From assembly GCF_900184735.1 (NCBI RefSeq), contig NZ_LT855405.1, positions 248,001-312,000 on the forward strand: 64,000 nucleotides of DNA. Reading direction: 5' to 3'. The notes beneath the pieces were generated by a model. The model was not told the DNA's origin. It saw nothing but the letters and a program-made list of their open reading frames with translations, and did no database searches. Position numbers and translations under genes: made by a program. Numbering within the stretch: the first letter of the stretch is position 1; each line of letters opens with the position of its first letter. This DNA is from Paucisalibacillus globulus (GTDB taxonomy: Bacteria > Bacillota > Bacilli > Bacillales > Amphibacillaceae). Positions 35,125-43,944 of the stretch are shown piece by piece.

Positions 35125-36099
35125 TTAGTATGGTGATTCTGCATCTAGGAATTCTTCGTAGTTGTCTCTGTCTACGATTGTTGTAGGTATGATGGTTTCC
35201 ATTTCAACATCTTCACCTTTTAGAATCTTAACAGCAGTGTCCACTGCATCTTTTACCATTGCAGGGCTATAAAGTGCGGATTGGATCCAGATATCTTCGT
35301 TTTCTGGCATCATTTTGAAGTATTCTTGCATACCTCCACCACCAGTTACAACTTGAATATCCGTTCTTCCAGCTTCACTTATAGCTTGCAGGACACCAAT
35401 AGATGTTTCATCATCAAGTGAGAATACAGCATCAATTTTATCTAGGCTAGTAAGGATATCTGCAAAATCTTTTAATCCATCTTCTCTAGTAAATTGAGTT
35501 GCATACGTATGGATATTTAAATTTGGAGCAATTTCCGCTACAGTATCTAGGAATCCACCTTTACGTAATTCGGAAACTGAACCTGCTGAAGGTACTTCTA
35601 ATAGGACAACTTCTCCCTCTGTACCAATCTTATCTACTACATATTTTGCACCTTGTACTCCCATGTCATGGTTATCTCCAGCTACACGGTATACACCATC
35701 AACGTCAATCACAATATCAAAGTTAACTACTTCAATTCCTTCATCTAAAGCACGTTGAATCGGAACTTCCATCCCTTCCCATTGTGGGAATGCTACAATT
35801 GCATCTGCTCCCCAAGTTATTAGGTCATCTAGTTGTGATGTCATTTCAGAAGCATCACTACTTGTATGGATTTGATAGTCTATTTCATCAGATAATTCTT
35901 TTGCACGAGCTTCTGCATGGTACGCAACAGCGGCCACCCAACCGTGTGTAACAGCAGGTGCTAAAATCCCGACCTTAAACTTGTCACCAGAATCGCCACC
36001 GTCTCCACCATCACCTGAAGTATTGTCTGAACCGCATGCTGCAAGTGCTGGCACCATAATTAAAACTAGTAGAACAAACACCTTTAAATACTTACTCAT
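35125..36099 (-). CDS. Ribose-type sugar-binding lipoprotein (CUT2, RbsB-like)
   Basis: A 324-residue periplasmic-binding-protein-fold lipoprotein: signal KVFVLLVLIMVPALAACGSD with lipobox LAAC and a Gly/Asp-rich linker. It contains ITWGADAIVAFPQWEGMEV and AVFSLDDETSIGVLQAISEA, typical for RbsB-like receptors. GGGGG precedes the ATG. It lies between the oxidoreductase genes and the repeat element. Confidence 0.92.
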   Translation of the reverse strand: MSKYLKVFVLLVLIMVPALAACGSDNTSGDGGDGGDSGDKFKVGILAPAVTHGWVAAVAYHAEARAKELSDEIDYQIHTSSDASEMTSQLDDLITWGADAIVAFPQWEGMEVPIQRALDEGIEVVNFDIVIDVDGVYRVAGDNHDMGVQGAKYVVDKIGTEGEVVLLEVPSAGSVSELRKGGFLDTVAEIAPNLNIHTYATQFTREDGLKDFADILTSLDKIDAVFSLDDETSIGVLQAISEAGRTDIQVVTGGGGMQEYFKMMPENEDIWIQSALYSPAMVKDAVDTAVKILKGEDVEMETIIPTTIVDRDNYEEFLDAESPY

Positions 36100-36153
36100 T
36101 ACTGAAAACCCCCTTAGATTTGGTATATATTAAAAAAATAATGAAACCAATAG

Positions 36154-37140
36154 TTAGATATACACTTCATGACCAGTCTCAAGTGATAGATTAATAGCTT
36201 CCAATAATCGGATTACATATAGAACATCCTCTAATGGAACTACTTTATTCTCTTGAGTCTTTTCCAAACAGTCTACAAAATAGGAGAGCTCTGCTTCAAA
36301 AGGATCTGCCTTTTCCACAGGTACCTCTATTATCTTTTCATTTTCATATAATATTAGACTACTGTTATTAATACTCTCGATATTTAGCCCGGCTTTCAAT
36401 TGGAAATCTAAGGTGTTTTTATGTGTTTGTGCTCGAAGCGCCATCGTAAATGGGTATCCTGGCGGCATTTGATTGGAAGCTTCTACAAATGCCTTTGCGC
36501 CGTTTTCAAAAGTAAGCGTTGTCAAAACATGATTCCATGCTCCGTTCTTATTCTGAGAACCTTGAGCATATACATACTTTACCTCTCCCAAGAGATAGTA
36601 TAAAAAATCAATATCATGGAGGTGTAGATCAAATAAGGCTCCTCCACTTTTTTCTGGATACTGAAACCAGGAACTCCATGTTGCTGGCTGTCCTAATCGC
36701 TGCGCATGCACAATCTCAATATCTTTTAAGATGTCTGTCTCGCTATAGGCCTTAATCGATTGATATTCTGGCCAAAAACGAAGTACATGCCCCACAAAAA
36801 GTCTCACTCCACATTTCTCTACTTCATTAAAAATTCGCTTTACGGATTCTACAGATAAAGAAATCGGCTTTTCACAGATGATATTTTTCTTCGCTCTTGC
36901 TGCTTTGATGATGTACTCTTCGTGTAAAAAGGTTGGGAGACAGATATCTACTAGATCAATATCATCTCGCAGTAGAAGCTCGTCATAATCCGAAACAAAC
37001 GAATAATCGGACAAGCTATCCTCATCCCTAACCTTATTCCGAGTACAAATCGCAACAACCTTGGCATTCGATATTTTCTGGTAAGCCTCTATATGGGCTT
37101 TTCCAATAAAACCTAATCCAACTAGCCCTACTCTCTGCAT
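36154..37140 (-). CDS. Gfo/Idh/MocA-family oxidoreductase (1)
   Basis: A 328-residue NAD(P)-dependent sugar dehydrogenase. The Rossmann motif is GLGFIGKAHIEAY, the catalytic motif CEKPIS has its Lys, and the C-terminal domain has SGGALFDLHLHDIDFLYYLL with the active-site Asp and His. Such enzymes oxidise hydroxyls of cyclic sugars or inositols. It is in the LacI-controlled operon with a second, different Gfo/Idh protein and a ribose-type importer. Substrate unknown. Confidence 0.88.
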   Translation of the reverse strand: MQRVGLVGLGFIGKAHIEAYQKISNAKVVAICTRNKVRDEDSLSDYSFVSDYDELLLRDDIDLVDICLPTFLHEEYIIKAARAKKNIICEKPISLSVESVKRIFNEVEKCGVRLFVGHVLRFWPEYQSIKAYSETDILKDIEIVHAQRLGQPATWSSWFQYPEKSGGALFDLHLHDIDFLYYLLGEVKYVYAQGSQNKNGAWNHVLTTLTFENGAKAFVEASNQMPPGYPFTMALRAQTHKNTLDFQLKAGLNIESINNSSLILYENEKIIEVPVEKADPFEAELSYFVDCLEKTQENKVVPLEDVLYVIRLLEAINLSLETGHEVYI

Positions 37141-37210
37141 AATATCTTCCCCAATTCTTTTTATAATTGGTTCTATTCTATTTCGTATGTAATCCAGTAC
37201 ATACTGTTTA

Positions 37211-38221
37211 TCATGTCTGAGCTAGTATTTTTTCAACTACTTTTAAGGAAGCCATCGCTTCTTCACTTGTGACAGGTGGTGCCTTTTCATGAATAATACA
37301 ATCAACAAAAGCATCTATCACACCAGTGCTAGTTTGATTATCATTTGTCTGGATTTGTTCTAATTCATATTTGATAACAGAACCATCATTCATCTCCACA
37401 ATTAATTGTGCATCAGGTTGATGATAGAGTTTCAAGATACCCTTTTGACAATAAATGGTGGTGGTATTATCTTCTGCACCGTAATAGGTCCAAGAAAATG
37501 AAGCCGTTCCAAGGCGCCCCTTCTTCGTCCTAAATGCACAAACCACATTATCAGGAACTTCAATTGGATTCCCATTTTCATCCACTTTATCAAGGGCACC
37601 GGAAAATGCATGGACATCTTCTATTTCATCATCCAAAAGCCAATGGATTAGATCAATCTTATGGATTCCTAAATCACCAGCAACACCTGAATGGGAACGT
37701 TCCTTTTTGAAAAACCAGGTAGCATTTGATTTTGTTACGCCCCAACTCTCTGGCCCCTCATGACCAAAAGAAGTCTTAAACGTCAGAACATCTCCTAGTT
37801 CCCGACTCTCGATTATTTTTTTTGCTTTTTGATGTGCCTTTGTAAATCGTTGGTTATGATCAACCATGAGGATCTTCCCAGATTGTCGCTCTGCTTCCAC
37901 CATTTCCTCAGCCTGTTGGAGATTGATTGCTAGAGGCTTTTCACAAAGAACATGTTTTCCTTTTAGTAAAGCCTTTGTCGTATAAAAATGGTGTGCATCA
38001 TTAGAAGAGCAGTCACTTATGGCTATAATTGAAGGGTCATTCAGTAAGTCTTCTAAGGTTTCAGCGACTCTACCACCAAACTCTTCTGCCAATCTATTTG
38101 CTCTTTCAACGTTTCGGTCATAGAATACAATTTCCTCCACGTGAGGATTTGCTTTATATTCTGGAGCGTGCCGGAATCTTGTTATCGACCCACAGCCGAT
38201 TATTCCTACATGAAACCCCAT
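37211..38221 (-). CDS. Gfo/Idh/MocA-family oxidoreductase (2)
   Basis: A 336-residue protein with Rossmann motif GCGSITRFRHAPEY, catalytic CEKPLAINL and DLGIHKIDLIHWLL in the C-terminal domain. It is not a close copy of its neighbour at 36154, suggesting two successive or opposite redox steps (for example oxidation, then reduction after epimerisation). It follows the LacI gene after 32 bp. Confidence 0.88.
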   Translation of the reverse strand: MGFHVGIIGCGSITRFRHAPEYKANPHVEEIVFYDRNVERANRLAEEFGGRVAETLEDLLNDPSIIAISDCSSNDAHHFYTTKALLKGKHVLCEKPLAINLQQAEEMVEAERQSGKILMVDHNQRFTKAHQKAKKIIESRELGDVLTFKTSFGHEGPESWGVTKSNATWFFKKERSHSGVAGDLGIHKIDLIHWLLDDEIEDVHAFSGALDKVDENGNPIEVPDNVVCAFRTKKGRLGTASFSWTYYGAEDNTTTIYCQKGILKLYHQPDAQLIVEMNDGSVIKYELEQIQTNDNQTSTGVIDAFVDCIIHEKAPPVTSEEAMASLKVVEKILAQT

Positions 38222-38253
38222 TAGCAGATGCCTCCTTTATAAGTAGATAGTTC

Positions 38254-39240
38254 CTACACCATAGTGGATTCACGAATGATTAGTTCATGATCCAGCACAA
38301 TGTTCTCTACTTTTTCTCCCTTAATCCTACCTAAGAGCATTTCCGTTGCCTGACAACCCATCGTATACATTGGTTGGGAAATCGTTGTTAATGTAGGATT
38401 GGTCATACTTGAAAAACTAATATTATCGAAACCTACAATCGCAATAGGATCTGAACTTTCTCGTTCCATATTAATTGCTTTCAGTGCTCCTATTGCCAGT
38501 GTATCCGAAACAGCAAATACTGCTGTCGGCTTATCCTCTTGTTTTAGAAGCATTCTCATCGCATGGACCCCGTATTGGAATTCCAATCCCTTCGTATGAT
38601 AAATCCACTCATCTCGGATTGGTAAATCAAACTCTTTTAATGCCCTTTCATATCCCAATCGTCGCATTCTAGCATATAAAAACTTCTCGTCCGATGTAAT
38701 GAGAGCAATCTTTTCATTACCTAATTTAATTAAGTGCTTAACCGCCTGGTATGCAGCTAATTCACTGTCTACTGTTATGTATGGTATATCTCCTTTTTCT
38801 TCATATTCACTACAAAGAATGACCGGATAATGCTCCGCAAGTTCATTTAATCGTTGCATATTCACGGTTGGATCCATAGAAATCACGCCATCCGCAAGTT
38901 TGTTCTTCACCATATTAAAGTAAATATTTTCTCGTTCAGGCTTTGAATCTGTCTCACAAAGAAGAATATTATAGTCGCTTGCAATCGCCGTATCCTGAAT
39001 TCCATTTATGATTTCCGTGTAAAAGGGATTAGCGATGGTGGGCAAAAGCACCAACAAAAGGCGACTCTCTGAATTTCGCAAGTTACGACCAAGCATACTC
39101 GGTTCATAATTCAGTTCTTTTATCGCTTCTTCAACCTTACTTCTTGTTTTTGGGCTTACCGAGGTTGCATGATTTAGCACCCTGGAAACCGTCGCAACCG
39201 AAACACCTGCCCTTTTAGCTATTTGTTGTATATTCGCCAT
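38254..39240 (-). CDS. LacI-family transcriptional regulator
   Basis: A 328-residue repressor with the N-terminal helix-turn-helix and hinge (MANIQQIAKRAGVSVATVSR, then NHATSV) and a periplasmic-binding-protein-like effector domain (VIVGFDNISF-type segment near 275). It is first in the operon of two oxidoreductases and the ABC system, and divergent from the TIM-barrel isomerase. Two LacI-type palindromes lie in the intergenic region (39266-39279 and 39387-39400). Confidence 0.92.
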   Translation of the reverse strand: MANIQQIAKRAGVSVATVSRVLNHATSVSPKTRSKVEEAIKELNYEPSMLGRNLRNSESRLLLVLLPTIANPFYTEIINGIQDTAIASDYNILLCETDSKPERENIYFNMVKNKLADGVISMDPTVNMQRLNELAEHYPVILCSEYEEKGDIPYITVDSELAAYQAVKHLIKLGNEKIALITSDEKFLYARMRRLGYERALKEFDLPIRDEWIYHTKGLEFQYGVHAMRMLLKQEDKPTAVFAVSDTLAIGALKAINMERESSDPIAIVGFDNISFSSMTNPTLTTISQPMYTMGCQATEMLLGRIKGEKVENIVLDHELIIRESTMV

Positions 39241-39265
39241 GAAGATTCCTACCTTTTGAAATAAA

Positions 39266-39279
39266 TGTAATCGATTACA
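39266..39279. promoter_or_regulatory. LacI-type operator 1 (perfect palindrome)
   Basis: TGTAATCGATTACA, a perfect 14-bp palindrome with the central CG of LacI-family sites, 26 bp before the lacI-type start. It probably mediates control of the leftward operon, including autoregulation. Confidence 0.8.
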
Positions 39280-39356
39280 ATTCGATTGTAGAGTTTAACG
39301 AATTGTTTGTCAATAACAAATTATTAATTTGTTTAGAATATAATAAATTTAATATA

Positions 39357-39400
39357 TTGCTTTTATATCTTTTTATGTATAATAGATGTAACGGTTTACA
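39357..39400 (+). promoter_or_regulatory. Promoter and LacI-type operator 2 of the isomerase gene
   Basis: TATAAT at 39378-39383 with TTGCTT at 39357-39362 (15 bp spacing), followed by TGTAACGGTTTACA at 39387-39400, which matches operator 1 at 11 of 14 positions and covers the transcription start. Both divergent units are therefore likely repressed by the same LacI protein. Confidence 0.72.
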
Positions 39401-39418
39401 TTTTAAGGAGGGTTTTTG

Positions 39419-40387
39419 ATGAAATTAGGGGTATTTACGGTTTTATATTCTGACAAAAATCTAGATGAAATGCTCGATCATGTTGCAGCTAAGGGAATTG
39501 AAGCTGTCGAATTGGGTACTGGTGGTTATCCAGGAAATGCACATTGTAATGTAGATGAGTTACTAGATAACGAGGAAAAACAGAAGGAATTCATGAACAA
39601 GATTGAAAGTCGCGGATTAATTGTAAGCGCTTTAAGTTGTCATTCGAATCCTTTACATCCACAGAAAAAAATTGCACAAGCTGCAGATGAATTGTTTGTG
39701 AAGACGGTAAAATTAGCAAGTCAACTGGGAATCCCTGTAGTGAACACTTTTTCTGGATGTCCAGGTGACCATGAAGATGCTAAATATCCAAACTGGCCTG
39801 TTGCCCCTTGGCCAAATGAGTTTCAAGAAATACTAAAGTGGCAATGGGAAGAAAAGATAATTCCGTATTGGAAGGAAAAAGCAAAACTTGCCGAGCAATA
39901 TAATGTAAAAATTGGCCTTGAATTACATGGAGGTTTTTCTGTACATACACCAGCGACATTATTACGACTACGCGAAGCATGTGGACCAGCAATCGGTGCT
40001 AATCTAGATCCTAGTCATATGTGGTGGCAAGGAATTGACCCTGTAGAATCTATTAAAATACTAGGAAGAGAAAATGCCATCCATCACTTTCATGCAAAAG
40101 ACACGGTTATTGATCAACCAAACGTGAATAAAAATGGGTTTACGGATATGACATCCTACTCCGATATGCAGAACCGCGCCTGGTATTTCCGAACAGTAGG
40201 ATTCGGACACGATGCAAAAGAATGGGCCGACATGATCAGCACCCTAAGACTATACGGCTATGACTATGTCGTAAGCATCGAACACGAAGACGGACTAATG
40301 TCCATAGACGAAGGCTTCACCAAAGCAGTCCAAAACCTACAACCAGTAATGGTGAAAGAATCAATAGGGGATATGTGGTGGGCTTAG
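39419..40387 (+). CDS. Sugar phosphate isomerase/epimerase (xylose-isomerase-like TIM barrel)
   Basis: A 322-residue AP-endonuclease-2 fold protein. Metal-ligand motifs: GLELHGGF (Glu), ANLDPSHMWW (Asp, His), HHFHAKD (His) and VVSIEHEDG (Glu). Such proteins isomerise or epimerise keto-sugars and often work with Gfo/Idh dehydrogenases. AAGGAGGG lies 7 nt before the ATG at 39419 (a TTG directly upstream is less likely). Divergent from, and co-regulated with, the lacI operon. Confidence 0.87.
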   Translation: MKLGVFTVLYSDKNLDEMLDHVAAKGIEAVELGTGGYPGNAHCNVDELLDNEEKQKEFMNKIESRGLIVSALSCHSNPLHPQKKIAQAADELFVKTVKLASQLGIPVVNTFSGCPGDHEDAKYPNWPVAPWPNEFQEILKWQWEEKIIPYWKEKAKLAEQYNVKIGLELHGGFSVHTPATLLRLREACGPAIGANLDPSHMWWQGIDPVESIKILGRENAIHHFHAKDTVIDQPNVNKNGFTDMTSYSDMQNRAWYFRTVGFGHDAKEWADMISTLRLYGYDYVVSIEHEDGLMSIDEGFTKAVQNLQPVMVKESIGDMWWA

Positions 40388-40437
40388 ACGGTGAGCTGCC
40401 TGGCTTGAGTTGTTAAGGAGCCTGGCTTGAGTTTATA

Positions 40438-40637
40438 GGTGCCTGTCACTACCCGAATTTTGTACTATTTTGTCGAAAGTGAAAATAGCTGTAAATTGTA
40501 AATATCGGAATATAATCTCATAAAAATAATTACAGAAAATCTAATAAGCTATATGGCTTGTTGGGTACTATATACTCAACTGGCCATATAGCTTTTTTTC
40601 GACAGATTTCGAGCAATTTCGGGAAGTGACAGGCACC
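40438..40637. repeat. Paired inverted REP-like repeats with a central hairpin, copy 6
   Basis: A forward unit (40438-40478, GGTGCCTGTCACTACCCG with tail TTTGTCGAA) and a reverse unit (40598-40637, ending CGGGAAGTGACAGGCACC) face each other 120 bp apart and enclose the terminator at 40546-40599. This is the most complete copy and suggests the form of the mobile unit: REP, hairpin, inverted REP. It fills the gap between two convergent genes. Confidence 0.88.
40546..40599. terminator. Terminator inside the paired REP element
   Basis: A perfect 12-bp stem (AAGCTATATGGC/GCCATATAGCTT) with a 25-nt loop and a seven-T run on the plus strand. It serves the isomerase gene and perhaps, without a U-run, the opposing gene at 40664. 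Confidence 0.85.
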
Positions 40638-40663
40638 GTACACACACTAACGCCCGCACTCTC

Positions 40664-42214
40664 CTAATAATTCACCCAAGATCGTCCATATATTTCTATC
40701 AAATGAGGGTCTATCAGTGTATTTGGTTTTAATTCTATCAATTTACCTTTTTTATCTATAATTTCCTCGTCTTCATCTTTTCCAAATACAGTTAAGGCTG
40801 GAAGCATGTCTTTAGTTAGAAATTCTGTCTCAACAAAGATATCTAGGTCAGACAGATTGATTTTGTCACGGCTAGCCATGACAAATCCCCAGTTTCCGAA
40901 GCTCGGTACATCAACATGTAAGTTTTCAACAGTTAGACCGGTATCAGCAACAGTCTCTGAAATGGTCCAGTATACTTCTGTAGCGAATACAGGGCTTGTC
41001 GCCTGAATCATCACTGCTCCTCCAGGGTTTAAATGATTTCGTACTAAGGAGTAGAATTCCCGTGTATATAATTTATTTAGACTTTCATTATTTGGATCTG
41101 GTAAATCCACAATGATGACATCAAACCATTCATCGGTTCCTTCTAAAAACTTAAATGCATCAGTATTTTCCACATGTACCTTCTCATCCATTAAAGATCC
41201 TTCATTTAATTTCAATAGTAAATCATTCGTGTTGGCTAATTCTACGACTGCTGGGTCTAGGTCCACTAATGTTATTTTATTTACTTCGTCATACTTTAGG
41301 ATTTCTCTCACCGCAATCCCATCACCACCGCCAAGCACCAACACATTCTGAGGAGTACCTGCATAAGCCATTGCAGGGTGAACAAGTACTTCATGATAAC
41401 GATGTTCATCCGTTGAACTAAACTGTAATTGCCCATCTAAATACAACCGGACATCTGCTTCATCTTTTGTTACGGTGATCTTTTGATAGCTAGTTTCCTC
41501 TGTATGGATAATGGGATCCTTATAAAGCTTTTGTTCAAAACTAAATGCCATCTCTTCACCAAAGAACAATCCAATCAATAGGAGAATTCCAATAACTCCC
41601 CCTATACAAGCATGTACCATAAAGTTCCGAATTTCTTTACGGAATAGGTACAAGACAATTAAGGCAACCAATAAATTAATACAACCGACTAAAAATGCCG
41701 TCTTTACCATGCCAAAATAAGGGCGGAACAAGAATACAAATAGTACCCCACCAATTAATCCACCAGCATAATCTGAAAACAATACCCTAGCCGTACTTTT
41801 GTTTAATGTTACTCCAATTTCGTTTGCTTTTCGGATTAAAATTGGTAATTCCACCCCAGTTAATCCTCCAACAATCAGTGTAATGGAATAAAGGAAAAGG
41901 GCATCTGTTCCCTCTGGAGCAAAGGCGGTAATTCCAAACATGGTAAAACTAGAAAATCCACCAATTATCGCGACCCCGAATTCAATCCAGACAAATGTGA
42001 TGATAAGGTTCTTCAAAAACTTCTCGCTTAAACTAGCTCCGATCCCCATCCCTGTCAGGAATAAAGAAATGGTTAGCGTATACTGTTTCACACCGTCACC
42101 TAATATGTAGGAACCTAATGCTCCAAATAACACTTCAAAGACAATCCCACAAATGGACACAATCCCCGAAGACCAATAGATAATTTTACTTTTTCTTACT
42201 GCTGCATCGTTCAA
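40664..42214 (-). CDS. Membrane-fused spermidine synthase-like protein
   Basis: A 516-residue protein with an N-terminal membrane region (about 1-215, six to seven helices) and a C-terminal spermidine-synthase fold (about 230-500). The AdoMet-binding motif is VLGGGDGIAVREIL followed by TLVDLDPAVVELA; the catalytic-loop counterpart is DLPDPNNESLNKLYTREFY. It presumably transfers an aminopropyl group from decarboxylated AdoMet, made by SpeD at 45418, to a membrane-associated acceptor. The start is a TTG at 42214 with GGAGG 9 nt upstream. Separated from the PspA operon by a repeat element and a terminator. Confidence 0.85.
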   Translation of the reverse strand: MNDAAVRKSKIIYWSSGIVSICGIVFEVLFGALGSYILGDGVKQYTLTISLFLTGMGIGASLSEKFLKNLIITFVWIEFGVAIIGGFSSFTMFGITAFAPEGTDALFLYSITLIVGGLTGVELPILIRKANEIGVTLNKSTARVLFSDYAGGLIGGVLFVFLFRPYFGMVKTAFLVGCINLLVALIVLYLFRKEIRNFMVHACIGGVIGILLLIGLFFGEEMAFSFEQKLYKDPIIHTEETSYQKITVTKDEADVRLYLDGQLQFSSTDEHRYHEVLVHPAMAYAGTPQNVLVLGGGDGIAVREILKYDEVNKITLVDLDPAVVELANTNDLLLKLNEGSLMDEKVHVENTDAFKFLEGTDEWFDVIIVDLPDPNNESLNKLYTREFYSLVRNHLNPGGAVMIQATSPVFATEVYWTISETVADTGLTVENLHVDVPSFGNWGFVMASRDKINLSDLDIFVETEFLTKDMLPALTVFGKDEDEEIIDKKGKLIELKPNTLIDPHLIEIYGRSWVNY

Positions 42215-42354
42215 ACTCCATGCCCTCCACTATTGCTACGTTTTTTAGCTAGGCTTAATTATTATTTTTGTAAATTAGTTTTGCAAATAGGATGTTAAAA
42301 TCTGTTCGGTAACAGTTTAATTCCCTCAACTAAAGAGGATAGTGGTATACTACT

Positions 42355-42683
42355 GCTCCGGCAGAATACTCCGCTTTCCGCGGGCCCGGCCTCAGCCTCC
42401 TCGAGGAAAGTTCGCCTCTGCGGGGTCTTCGGACACGTGCTATTCCCGCAGGAGTCTCCGTATTCTGCCTGCGCTAGTTTAGTTTTCTAATTATGATTAG
42501 GAATTAAATTATTCTTTTGAATTAATCACTGTTAATTATTCACACTAACCTAGCGAAGGAAATACACGGAGACTCCTGCGGGAGGATAGGCATCGGTGAG
42601 ACCCCGCAGTGCGATAGCGCGAGGAGGCTCACCAGCCGCCCGCGGAAAGCGAAGTGTATTTCCGTAGCGGGTACGATGCTCCC
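42355..42683. repeat. GC-rich paired-palindrome element, copy 2
   Basis: Same structure and orientation as the element at 34627-34960. The arms are nearly identical (for example CTCCGGCAGAATACTCCGC and CACGGAGACTCCTGCGGG); the AT-rich spacer differs. TACAGTTTCTA lies downstream as in copy 1, but the left outer repeat is not obvious. It lies between the spermidine-synthase-like gene and the DUF350 terminator; small frames through it are not genes. Confidence 0.9.
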
Positions 42684-42810
42684 AATTAAAGGCGTACAGT
42701 TTCTATCAACTATCAACAATCTGTACGAAATCATGAAACTATTCTAGAGAGTATATATGGGCTGCCGTCCCAAATTATGTACCACTACCATAATTACAAA
42801 CAGTGTCTAG

Positions 42811-42841
42811 AAAAAACAAACGACCAAGCAATAGCCTGGCC
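42811..42841 (-). terminator. Terminator of the DUF4178-PspA-DUF4247-DUF350 operon
   Basis: Minus strand CCAGGC/GCTTGG stem with loop TATT, then GTTTGTTTTTT. It lies 13 bp after the DUF350 stop. Confidence 0.7.
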
Positions 42842-42854
42842 GCATTAGCTGATG

Positions 42855-43250
42855 TTATGTAATAGAAGCACCAATTACTAAAGCCAATCCAATCGATACA
42901 CCCATGGACATAAGTCCAACCGCAATATTATTTTTGGAAAGCTGCTCTTCTACGGAAAAATTCCTAGTGAATAAGTCAAATAGGAAATAGGCAATCATCT
43001 GTAAAACGACACCGAATACACCCCAGATAATCGTCTCCCAAATTACAGCACTATTATAAATTGCAAAAGCTAAAATAATACAGATTCCGATTATCTTCCC
43101 AATAATGGAGAGAGAAACTGCGATATTTCCATTTTTTACTTCTTCTAAGTCCTTATATTTCCGAGTTACAGTTTCAAAAACAAATAAACCAGTTAGTACA
43201 ATAACGATAGAAATTACAAAATAGATAAATGTTGAAATAAATGGTTCCAA
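42855..43250 (-). CDS. DUF350 membrane protein
   Basis: A 131-residue protein with four membrane helices arranged as an internal duplication: GNIAVSLSIIGKIIGICI in the first half matches NNIAVGLMSMGVSIGLAL in the second. This matches the DUF350 (YjfL/UPF0719) family. The start is a TTG at 43250, 8 nt after GGGAGG. Its place after PspA and the DUF4247 lipoprotein suggests a membrane-stress function; the molecular activity is unknown. Confidence 0.85.
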   Translation of the reverse strand: MEPFISTFIYFVISIVIVLTGLFVFETVTRKYKDLEEVKNGNIAVSLSIIGKIIGICIILAFAIYNSAVIWETIIWGVFGVVLQMIAYFLFDLFTRNFSVEEQLSKNNIAVGLMSMGVSIGLALVIGASIT

Positions 43251-43270
43251 ATTTGTCGCCTCCCTTTATA

Positions 43271-43882
43271 TTATTTACCTGAACCAGGGCCTCCGCCTCT
43301 GAATGTTGTGTTCCCTCGACTAGGTGTATCCATACCACCCATTCCGGAGTAAGAACCTCGGTACTTCCTCCCCCAGTCATCTACCCCTAACACGTTATCT
43401 AACAACCTAATTGCAAAATATGTACTTAAGAAATTCGGTGAGTAATTTCTCCTGACAAACTCATCACTTGCTACCTCAATTAAAAGCACATTAGAGTCTG
43501 CTTTACTTTCACGTAAGGTAATAAAATCATCTGGATAAATCATAATCTGCTGATTATCCTTTACCTCACTTATCTCTGTAGGTTTAATAGTTTCCGTTAG
43601 AATGGAGCTTAGCTCGGATAAATTAAATCGGGTGGTTGCAAAGATATCTGCATTACTAGAATCTCCCTCCACGGTTGCTACCAATGGAAAGTTAGCCTCT
43701 ATGATATCATCCATCTCATAGTTGGAAGAATTTTTTATAATGGAGGTAATTTCATCTTTCGAAGGCTCATCGGGAATATCTTGGGCTGTAATTGCATCCC
43801 CACTCATCCCTCTTGAAGAACACGCAGATAAAAGAATGATTAGGAACAATAACCCTATTAGTAAAATACATTTCCTACACAA
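43271..43882 (-). CDS. DUF4247 lipoprotein
   Basis: A 203-residue predicted lipoprotein: signal CRKCILLIGLLFLIILLSAC with lipobox LSAC, then about 175 exported residues ending in a Gly-rich tail (FRGGGPGSGK). I assign it to DUF4247 by its general pattern and neighbours. I chose the TTG at 43882 (6 nt after AGGGGG), which gives a clean signal peptide; the frame is open to 43930. It follows pspA by 62 bp. Function unknown, on the outer face of the membrane. Confidence 0.78.
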   Translation of the reverse strand: MCRKCILLIGLLFLIILLSACSSRGMSGDAITAQDIPDEPSKDEITSIIKNSSNYEMDDIIEANFPLVATVEGDSSNADIFATTRFNLSELSSILTETIKPTEISEVKDNQQIMIYPDDFITLRESKADSNVLLIEVASDEFVRRNYSPNFLSTYFAIRLLDNVLGVDDWGRKYRGSYSGMGGMDTPSRGNTTFRGGGPGSGK

Positions 43883-43944
43883 ATCAATCCCCCTCTCCAT
43901 TAGAAGGAGCAGCGTAATTTGCTGCTCCACTAATGTTTACCTTA

